Assembly (NCBI GenBank): GCA_934230055.1
Contig: CAKQEE010000088.1
Span: forward strand, 1 to 5,549
DNA: 5,549 nucleotides
Source of the DNA: an uncultured Clostridia bacterium
Lineage (GTDB): Bacteria; Bacillota; Clostridia; Christensenellales; Borkfalkiaceae
Direction of reading: 5' to 3'
The notes below the pieces were generated by a model. It searched no databases, had not been told where the DNA came from, and saw nothing but the letters and a program-made list of their open reading frames with translations. Below, piece by piece: positions 1 through 4,704 of the stretch; positions within the stretch are counted from its first letter, which is position 1; each line of letters begins with the position of its first letter. The translations under genes were made by a program, and so were the position numbers.

Positions 1-335
1 CGGTTGAAGGGCTTTTTGCGGTTTGCCTTGCGGGGTTCGACTTCGGCGTGTTCCTCCCCTCGATACTATCGGGCGGACTTATCCTCGGCGCGATTTTTAT
101 GGCGACCGACTACGTTACCACGCCGAACACCAAGCTCGGAAACGTAATATACTTTATCGCGTTAGGACTTCTTACCGCGGGGCTTCGCGCGGCGACTAAA
201 ATGGAAGTCGTTTCCTTTGCGATTTTACTTATGAATTTACTTGTTCCGCTTATCGACAAGTTTATCGTTCAACGCCCGTTCGGGTACGTGAAGGAGAAAA
301 AAATAAAAGCGGAAAAGGCGGCGAAAAATGGCTAA
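1..335 (+). CDS. rnfD: RnfD, Rnf electron transport complex membrane subunit (3' part only)
   Basis: This is the C-terminal 110 residues of RnfD. The reading frame is open from base 3, so the gene starts before the window. RnfD is a polytopic subunit of the Rnf complex, homologous to NqrB, and carries FMN on a Thr that lies in the missing N-terminal part. The family signature is visible: SGGLILGAIFMATDYVTTP, then GLLTAGLR, then VSFAILLMNLLVPLID, forming about three hydrophobic segments, and a Lys-rich cytoplasmic tail. The loop between the last two helices reads ATKMEV where most RnfD proteins have a GGYPEG-like stretch. The stop overlaps the rnfG start by 8 nt (ATGGCTAA), indicating translational coupling. 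The identity as RnfD is supported both by sequence and by the rnfG-E-A-B genes that follow. The GTG at 48 is internal and not a start. Confidence 0.95.
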   Translation, partial: VEGLFAVCLAGFDFGVFLPSILSGGLILGAIFMATDYVTTPNTKLGNVIYFIALGLLTAGLRAATKMEVVSFAILLMNLLVPLIDKFIVQRPFGYVKEKKIKAEKAAKNG

Positions 336-933
336 ATTATTCAAAAACGTCTGGTTCCGCTGTATCTCTACCCTGCTTATAATAGCCGTCGTTTCGGGCG
401 GGCTTCTTGCCGTTCTTAACAACGTGCTGCACGTTTCCGCGGCAGAGCGCACCGAACGCGCGATTGCCAAAATTTACGGCGAAAAAAAATCCGTTTCGGA
501 AGAGAATATTATTATAGACGTCGATTCCTCCGACGGTTCTAAAAACAAGCCTGCGGAATACGAGTTCGGTTCGGTAAATAAACTTTATAAAATAGAAAAC
601 GACCTTTTATTTCAGGCGACGGGATATAAAGGCTACAAAAACGGAACGGTTACTCTTTGGGTTCTCGTTACCGTTTCCGAAGGCAAATACGATATAACGA
701 AGGTCGTTTTGGAAAGCTATGCAAAGCAAACGCTTATGAGCAAATTCGGAAACGATTATTACGGCGGCTTTTTGCTTACGGACGTTACCTCTCACTATAA
801 AAAAGGCGAAGGATATTTTTCCGCAAACGTTTCGGGCGGCAATCAACCGAACACGGGCGCGACTTATACAGCCACCGCACATTGCAACGCCGTGAACTGC
901 GTTATAGAATATCTGGGAGAAAACGCGAAATGA
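328..933 (+). CDS. rnfG: RnfG, FMN-carrying subunit of the Rnf complex (divergent)
   Basis: This 201-residue protein is a normal length for RnfG. It has one N-terminal membrane anchor (about residues 10-31) followed by an extracytoplasmic FMN-binding domain (about 85-196). RnfG passes electrons between RnfD and the rest of the complex through an FMN that ApbE attaches to a Thr. The attachment motif is TGAT at 176-179, so T179 is the expected acceptor. The position three residues before this motif, normally Asp (as in D-x-x-S/T-G-A-T), is Gln173. The downstream segment TATAHCNAVNC has Cys186 and Cys191 where families usually show TSxAVxNAV. The ETPG segment upstream is also not recognisable (KQTL at 133-136). 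The start at 328 overlaps rnfD by 8 nt and has an AAGGCGG site at 315-321. Its place between rnfD and rnfE matches the usual gene order. It is clearly RnfG-like, but divergent. Confidence 0.92.
   Translation: MAKLFKNVWFRCISTLLIIAVVSGGLLAVLNNVLHVSAAERTERAIAKIYGEKKSVSEENIIIDVDSSDGSKNKPAEYEFGSVNKLYKIENDLLFQATGYKGYKNGTVTLWVLVTVSEGKYDITKVVLESYAKQTLMSKFGNDYYGGFLLTDVTSHYKKGEGYFSANVSGGNQPNTGATYTATAHCNAVNCVIEYLGENAK
915..919 (+). promoter_or_regulatory. Ribosome binding site that sets the rnfE start
   Basis: GGGAG lies 10 nt before the ATG at 930 and inside the end of rnfG. It supports 930, not the in-frame ATG at 882, as the rnfE start. The resulting protein begins MKNNYKKIATDG, as expected for RnfE. 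Confidence 0.7.
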
Positions 934-1736
934 AAAACAATTATAAAAAAATAGCGACCGACGGGCTTATTGCTTCCAACCCGACGCTTAAACTCGTTCT
1001 CGGCACCTGTCCTACCCTCGCGCTGACAACTGCGGCGATGAACGGCATCGGCATGGGACTTGCGGTAACTTTCGTGCTTATTTGCAGTAATATGATAATT
1101 TCCATGCTGCGCAGAGTTATCCCGAAAGAAGTGCGTATCCCCGCGTTCGTGCTTATCATAGCCACCTTCGTTACGATCGTAAGGCTTGCGCTCGATAAGC
1201 TTTTGCCCGATATTTACGCTTCTATGGGATTATACCTGCCGCTTATCGTGGTAAACTGCATTATTCTTGCCCGTGCGGAAAGCTTCGCTTCTAAAAACGA
1301 CGTTCTCGCTTCCGCTTGCGACGGTTTGTTTACGGGACTCGGGTTTACCCTTGCGCTTACCCTTATGGGCGCGGTGAGAGAAATTCTCGGCGCGGGCGCG
1401 GTATTCGGAATTAAATTATGGGATTTCAAAATAGAGTTCTTTGCGAAAAGCGCGGGCGCGTTCTTCACTTACGCAACGTTTATAGCTGTCTTTTCCATAA
1501 TTATGGATTCCGTTAAAAAGCATAAGAAAGTAAAAGAATTCGACCTGTACGAAAAGAAAAAGTTTGCTAAATTCGAGGCGTTGAGTGCGGAAAACGCAGA
1601 AGCCGTTGCGGGCTTTACCGGAACCGGCGCGAAAGCTTGCGCTACCGCTAACGCTGACGGCGCTTTCGGCGCGGCAAACGCGAACGTTTCCGAAACGGCT
1701 GCTAAACAGGGCGCAAAAAGCGCGGAGGTGAAATAG
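930..1736 (+). CDS. rnfE: RnfE, Rnf complex membrane subunit with Ala-rich C-terminal tail
   Basis: This is a 268-residue integral membrane protein of the RnfE/RsxE/NqrD family. Paired with its paralogue RnfA, it forms the membrane core holding a [2Fe-2S] cluster that carries electrons across the membrane. Family signatures are present in order: NPTLKLVLGTCPTLALTTAAMNGIGMGLAVTF (written in part: NPTL at 17-20, LGTCPTLA at 24-31, NGIGMGLAVTF at 38-48), GLYLPLIVVNC at 100-110, and DGLFTGLGFT at 131-140. Cys27 and Cys110 are the expected cluster ligands. Hydrophobic segments run through about residue 193. The family core is around 200-210 residues; here residues 217-268 add a low-complexity tail (18 Ala of 52) rich in Gly, Asn, Glu and Lys. 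The start at 930 overlaps the rnfG stop as ATGA. The stop is immediately followed by the rnfA ATG with no gap. Confidence 0.96.
   Translation: MKNNYKKIATDGLIASNPTLKLVLGTCPTLALTTAAMNGIGMGLAVTFVLICSNMIISMLRRVIPKEVRIPAFVLIIATFVTIVRLALDKLLPDIYASMGLYLPLIVVNCIILARAESFASKNDVLASACDGLFTGLGFTLALTLMGAVREILGAGAVFGIKLWDFKIEFFAKSAGAFFTYATFIAVFSIIMDSVKKHKKVKEFDLYEKKKFAKFEALSAENAEAVAGFTGTGAKACATANADGAFGAANANVSETAAKQGAKSAEVK
1724..1730 (+). promoter_or_regulatory. Strong ribosome binding site for rnfA
   Basis: GGAGGTG lies 6 nt before the rnfA ATG at 1737 and inside the last codons of rnfE. It is the best Shine-Dalgarno match in the operon and supports efficient reinitiation after rnfE. Confidence 0.8.
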
Positions 1737-2345
1737 ATGACCGAATTCATACTTATAATAATATCCGCGGTATTTATAAACAACTTCGTCGTGGTGCAAT
1801 TTTTGGGAATTTGCCCCTTCCTCGGCGTATCGAAAGACTTTAAAAGCGCGCTCGGCATGGGGCTTGCGGTAACGTTTGTTATGACTCTTACCTGCCTTAT
1901 CACCTACCCCATTTACAATTACATACTCGTTCCGCTCGGCATAGAGTTTATGGAAATAATAATTTTCATATTCATAATCGCCGCGATAGTGCAGATGATA
2001 GAAATGGCTCTTAAAAAATTCTCTCCGACGCTTTATAACGCGATGGGAATTTATCTGCCCCTTATCACCACCAACTGCGCCGTTCTCGGTGTTGCGGAAC
2101 TCGTGATAGACGCGGGACAAATGGCTTCTTTGATAGGAATAACCGCCGCGGAAATGAATATGGGTTATGCCGTTTTATACGGACTGTTTGCGGGACTCGG
2201 GTTTACCGTGGCAATAGTTATAATGAGCGGTCTGCGCGAAAAGATAGCGAGAAACGGCGTTACGAAACACCTTAAAGGCTTCCCTATTGCCATGATTACC
2301 GCGTGTTTTATCGCTATGGCTTTCTACGTGTTCGCATTGATTTAA
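1737..2345 (+). CDS. rnfA: RnfA, Rnf complex membrane core subunit
   Basis: This 202-residue polytopic membrane protein belongs to the RnfA/RsxA/NqrE family and is the inverted-topology partner of RnfE. Signatures include NNFVVVQFLGICPFLGVSK at 15-33, GMGLAVTFVMTL at 40-51, IYLPLITTNCAVLGVAEL at 105-122, and GLFAGLGFTVAI at 149-160. Cys26 and Cys114 are the expected ligands of the shared [2Fe-2S] cluster. About six hydrophobic segments are visible. Compared with E. coli RsxA as I recall it (193 residues), the segment between the second cluster Cys and GLFAGLGFT (about 122-141) is roughly 12 residues longer, while the C-terminus is a little shorter. It begins directly after the rnfE stop and is followed after 12 nt by rnfB. 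The call is very secure. Confidence 0.97.
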   Translation: MTEFILIIISAVFINNFVVVQFLGICPFLGVSKDFKSALGMGLAVTFVMTLTCLITYPIYNYILVPLGIEFMEIIIFIFIIAAIVQMIEMALKKFSPTLYNAMGIYLPLITTNCAVLGVAELVIDAGQMASLIGITAAEMNMGYAVLYGLFAGLGFTVAIVIMSGLREKIARNGVTKHLKGFPIAMITACFIAMAFYVFALI

Positions 2346-2349
2346 GGAG
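2344..2349 (+). promoter_or_regulatory. Ribosome binding site for rnfB
   Basis: AAGGAG overlaps the rnfA stop codon and lies 8 nt before the rnfB ATG at 2358. Its position suggests that ribosomes finishing rnfA help to initiate rnfB. Confidence 0.8.
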
Positions 2350-2357
2350 TTTACGTT

Positions 2358-3173
2358 ATGTTTAATTTACTTCTCGATCCCGTTTCCACACAAACCCTGC
2401 TCGTCGTTATAGCAATCGTTGCCGTGCTTGCCGTGGTTTTTGCGGTGTTTATAGTTCTTGTTTCCAAGCTCTGCGCCGTACCGACGGACGAAAAAGCGGA
2501 AAAAATTAAAGAACTTCTTGCCAACGCCAACTGCGGCGGTTGCGGGTACGCAGGCTGTGCGGACTTTGCAAAAGCCCTTTCGGAAGGCAAAGCTCAAATG
2601 ACCTCATGCGGACCTACTTCTGCCGAAAACAAAGCGGAAATTGCTAAAATCCTCGGAATTCCCTTTGCCGCGGGCGAAGAGAAATTTGCCGTTGTAAAAT
2701 GCGCGGGCGGCAATATCGCGCTCGATAAATTCGATTACGTAGGCAACAAAGGTTGCGCGGCGCAGGCTTCGTTTATGGGCGGCAGAAAGGTTTGTACTTA
2801 CGGCTGTCTCGGCGGCGGTTCTTGCGAAAAGGCTTGCCCATACCACGCCGTTTCCGTTAAAGACGGCGCGGCTTACGTAAACGGCGCGCTTTGCGAGGCT
2901 TGCGGACTTTGCGTGAACGGTTGTCCTAAAAAAATTATAGAATTGTTGCCGAAGTCCGCGGCGGTATATATCGCCTGCTCTTCGCAATGCAAAGGAAAAG
3001 CCGTTATGGACGCTTGCAAAGCGGGCTGTATCGCTTGCGGAATGTGCGCAAAAGTCTGCCCTTCGCACGCTATAACTATGGTAAACAATCTTCCCGTTAT
3101 AGATTACGAAAAATGCACGGGCTGTTATACCTGTCTGAACAAATGCCCGAGAAAGTGCATTAAGGAATTATAA
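2358..3173 (+). CDS. rnfB: RnfB, iron-sulfur subunit of the Rnf complex
   Basis: This 271-residue protein is the electron-input subunit, which accepts electrons from reduced ferredoxin on the cytoplasmic side. An N-terminal membrane helix (about 11-36) is followed by the RnfB-type [4Fe-4S] domain with C59-x2-C62-x4-C67-x16-C84. Next comes the CTYGCLGGGSCEKACP segment (C146, C150, C156, C160), then a ferredoxin motif C179-x2-C182-x2-C185-x3-C189. A C-terminal two-cluster ferredoxin domain follows, with C224/C227/C230/C234 and C253/C256/C259/C263, flanked by C220 and C267. Further Cys at 115, 133, 207 and 211 are present; C211 sits where I recall Asp in other clostridial proteins (CSSxDKG). This multi-cluster layout and length match the clostridial form rather than the shorter proteobacterial RnfB/RsxB (about 190). 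It is the last gene of the operon, with a terminator 21 nt after its stop. Confidence 0.97.
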   Translation: MFNLLLDPVSTQTLLVVIAIVAVLAVVFAVFIVLVSKLCAVPTDEKAEKIKELLANANCGGCGYAGCADFAKALSEGKAQMTSCGPTSAENKAEIAKILGIPFAAGEEKFAVVKCAGGNIALDKFDYVGNKGCAAQASFMGGRKVCTYGCLGGGSCEKACPYHAVSVKDGAAYVNGALCEACGLCVNGCPKKIIELLPKSAAVYIACSSQCKGKAVMDACKAGCIACGMCAKVCPSHAITMVNNLPVIDYEKCTGCYTCLNKCPRKCIKEL

Positions 3174-3194
3174 AATATATAGGATAAAAAACAG

Positions 3195-3230
3195 ACCGCG
3201 GCGTGAAAGGAAATTTCACGCCGCGGTTTT
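3195..3230 (+). terminator. Intrinsic terminator of the rnf operon
   Basis: A perfect 14-bp stem (ACCGCGGCGTGAAA at 3195-3208 with TTTCACGCCGCGGT at 3214-3227) closes a 5-nt loop and is followed by TTTTATT. It starts 21 nt after the rnfB stop. On the other strand the same hairpin is followed by six T (complement of 3186-3191), so it may also act as a back-up stop for transcripts from the asnA side. Confidence 0.93.
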
Positions 3231-3246
3231 ATTGTAACCTTTAACG

Positions 3247-3272
3247 AAAAAAAAACACCGCTTGGAGCGATG
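3247..3272 (-). terminator. Intrinsic terminator of the asnA-tcdA-yfcE block
   Basis: Read on the minus strand, CATCGCT-CCA-AGCGGTG forms a 7-bp stem (one G-U pair) with a 3-nt loop, followed by nine T (complement of 3247-3255). It lies 88 nt beyond the yfcE stop. The AT-rich stretch 3273-3360 between them shows no gene or clear structure, only A/T tracts and a short direct repeat of ATAAAAAAG (3275-3283 and 3288-3296). Confidence 0.8.
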
Positions 3273-3360
3273 GAATAAAAAAGCTTCATAAAAAAGAAAT
3301 CCTACTACTATTGTTTCCGTGCTTATTTTTTAATTTTTTTACACTTCTTCTTATATTTTA

Positions 3361-3900
3361 CTAAATTATTATCCTTGCGATTTCACGTTCCGTTAAGGTT
3401 TCTTTCAGGATAAGTTCGCCGTTTTGCAAGGTCATATAAGAAGAAGGCGTGCCGTTTTTCGGGAGCGAAAGCGAACCCGCGTTTGCAAACACCGTGCCGT
3501 CTATTCTCTCTATAAACCCCGTATGAAAATGCCCGTATATAACCGCGTCGTATTCGGTTTTCGGCGCGGCGTCTTTATTATAAACGTGACCGTGTGTTAA
3601 AAGCGCGCAAGCCTTGCCACTCGTAAGAACGCAGTCCTCTATAAAGTCGAATTCGGAAATAAGTGTGTCTACCTGACTGTCGCAATTACCTTTTATAACG
3701 ATAAGGTTCTTTTTTATGGAATTCAGCACTTCCGCGACCTTCATCGGCGCGTATTCTTCGGGGAAGGGATTTCTCGGTCCGTGATTATAAATATCCCCGA
3801 GAAGAATAAGTTTATCCCCATTTTCTTTTTTGAAAATCTCCGCTATTTTTAAGGCGTATGCGTACGAGCCGTGCAGGTCCGAAGCGATTACGTATTTCAT
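3361..3900 (-). CDS. yfcE: YfcE/MJ0936-family metallophosphoesterase
   Basis: This 179-residue cytoplasmic protein belongs to the small metal-dependent phosphodiesterase family of E. coli YfcE (about 184 residues). E. coli YfcE hydrolyses model phosphodiesters with Mn2+, but its physiological substrate is not settled. All the metal-site motifs are present in order: D8-L-H10 (SDLHGS), G35-D36 (GDIYNHGP), G71-N72-C-D (GNCD), H103 in THGH, and G123-H124-F-H126 (GHFH), followed by NAGSLSLPK. The start at 3900 is chosen because the conserved region begins at MKYVIASDLHG and an AAGGAG site lies 9 nt before it. The in-frame ATG at 3945 adds 15 hydrophilic residues unlike the family and would put the binding site inside the gene. 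It lies 87 nt downstream of tcdA in the same direction and is probably the last gene of that block. No link of function to its neighbours is evident. Confidence 0.93.
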   Translation of the reverse strand: MKYVIASDLHGSYAYALKIAEIFKKENGDKLILLGDIYNHGPRNPFPEEYAPMKVAEVLNSIKKNLIVIKGNCDSQVDTLISEFDFIEDCVLTSGKACALLTHGHVYNKDAAPKTEYDAVIYGHFHTGFIERIDGTVFANAGSLSLPKNGTPSSYMTLQNGELILKETLTEREIARIII

Positions 3901-3909
3901 TTTGTCCGT

Positions 3910-3915
3910 CTCCTT
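3910..3915 (-). promoter_or_regulatory. Ribosome binding site for yfcE
   Basis: On the minus strand AAGGAG lies 9 nt before the ATG whose first base is 3900. It decides the start in favour of MKYVIASD over the upstream ATG at 3945. Confidence 0.85.
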
Positions 3916-3931
3916 TTTTTCTTTTGCGTTT

Positions 3932-3970
3932 GCGCCGCCGCTCATCGGCGCGACCGATTTTTTATTTTTT
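3932..3970 (+). other. Hairpin followed by T-runs in the tcdA-yfcE gap, possible antisense terminator
   Basis: GCGCCG (3932-3937) and CGGCGC (3946-3951) can pair around an 8-nt loop. On the plus strand they are followed, after GACCGA, by TTTTTTATTTTTT (3958-3970). This is a terminator-like layout, but it faces against the genes here. On the minus strand, the hairpin would sit in the mRNA between tcdA and yfcE, without a U-run after it, upstream of the yfcE ribosome binding site. The role is unknown; it may be chance. Confidence 0.35.
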
Positions 3971-3987
3971 CGGCTTTAATATATTCG

Positions 3988-4704
3988 CTACTTTTTTATA
4001 ATCTCGAAGACCGCTTCCCGCGCAAGAATAAGCCCCGCCGCCGCGGGAACGAATATCATAGAAGGCGGCGAAGGTCTGCCGCATTTCACTTTTTCCGCGT
4101 TCTCCGTTGCCTTTTCGTCTCTCGTGAACTTTTCCGTGGTATAAACGACTTTTACCCCTTTTATGCCGCGCTTTTTAAGCTCTCTTCTCATAACCCTTGC
4201 AAGCGGGCACTCGGAAGTTTTTTCTATATCCGCCACTCTTAAAAGAGTCGGATCGGTCTTTCCGCCCGTTCCCATACAGGAAATAACGGGTACGCCCGCG
4301 GTTTTCGCACGCGATATTATCTCTATCTTCGCGCTTACCGTATCTACCGCGTCGAGTACGCAATCGAACCCCGAAAGGTCGTATTTGTCGGCTGTTGCCG
4401 GCAAATAAAATTCTTTATAGGCTGTAAGCTTTAACGCGGGATTGATAGACAAAAGTCTTTCCGTCACCGCCTTTATTTTATCTTCGCCTATATTGTCCGC
4501 CCGCGCGATTATCTGGCGATTTAAGTTACTTTCCGCAACCGTGTCGTTATCGAACACCGTAATCGCTCCGACGCCGCTTCTTGCCAAAGCTTCCGCCGCA
4601 AAGCCGCCTACGCCGCCCACGCCGAACAAAGCAACCGAGGCTTTTGAAAGTTTTTCTATATTTTCGCTGCCGATAAGCAGCACCGCCCTATCCAACGCGC
4701 CCAT
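3988..4704 (-). CDS. tcdA: TcdA-like tRNA threonylcarbamoyladenosine dehydratase
   Basis: This 238-residue cytoplasmic protein is an E1-like ThiF/MoeB-fold adenylating enzyme. TcdA (formerly CsdL/YgdL) uses ATP to cyclise t6A37 to ct6A37 in tRNAs that read ANN codons. Visible features are LLIGSENIEKL (9-19), the nucleotide-binding loop FGVGGVGG (27-34), AEALARSGVG (37-46), the arginine motif N60-x-N62-R63-Q64, LDAVDT (117-122), GTGGKTDPT (145-153), CPLARVMRRELKKRGI (166-181) and the C-terminal FVPAAAGLILA (218-228). The PLARVMRREL segment separates TcdA from ThiF and MoeB, as does the lack of CxxC zinc pairs. The start at 4704 overlaps the asnA stop by 1 nt (TGATG). An in-frame ATG at 4809 would add 35 residues read from inside asnA, with no family resemblance. 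The ribosome binding site is weak (AAAGGGG, some 13 nt upstream), so coupling to asnA translation is likely. Confidence 0.93.
   Translation of the reverse strand: MGALDRAVLLIGSENIEKLSKASVALFGVGGVGGFAAEALARSGVGAITVFDNDTVAESNLNRQIIARADNIGEDKIKAVTERLLSINPALKLTAYKEFYLPATADKYDLSGFDCVLDAVDTVSAKIEIISRAKTAGVPVISCMGTGGKTDPTLLRVADIEKTSECPLARVMRRELKKRGIKGVKVVYTTEKFTRDEKATENAEKVKCGRPSPPSMIFVPAAAGLILAREAVFEIIKK

Noticed and set aside
48..335. A separate short membrane protein starting at the GTG at 48
   Set aside because: The frame is open to the window edge, and the residues before 48 continue naturally into RnfD family sequence, so this is the tail of a truncated gene.
882..929. Longer RnfE beginning at the ATG at 882
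   Set aside because: The added 16 residues are Arg-rich, lie within the conserved end of rnfG and have no family counterpart; ATG 930 has a binding site and the usual ATGA overlap.
1416..2120. A 234-codon open frame on the minus strand opposite rnfE/rnfA
   Set aside because: Its product is Tyr/His/Arg/Phe-rich with no recognisable domain, and it lies wholly opposite two certain conserved genes, as expected of a shadow frame.
2604..3068. A 154-codon minus-strand frame opposite rnfB
   Set aside because: Composition is a by-product of the Cys/Ala/Gly codons of rnfB; there is no domain and no convincing binding site.
1..3173. Na+-translocating NADH:quinone reductase (Nqr) instead of Rnf
   Set aside because: The subunits are homologous, but the multi-cluster RnfB at the end of the operon and the D-G-E-A-B order are specific to Rnf.
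3901..3945. An N-terminal extension of yfcE to the ATG at 3945
   Set aside because: The AAGGAG site sits inside this extension at the right distance for the ATG at 3900, and the extra residues do not resemble the family.
3940..4005. A promoter for yfcE near the end of tcdA (TATATT on the minus strand)
   Set aside because: The candidate -10 has no acceptable -35 at normal spacing in this AT-rich stretch, so it cannot be separated from chance.
3871..4242. A 123-codon plus-strand frame spanning yfcE, the gap and tcdA
   Set aside because: It is Arg/Phe-rich low-quality sequence overlapping two well-supported minus-strand genes.
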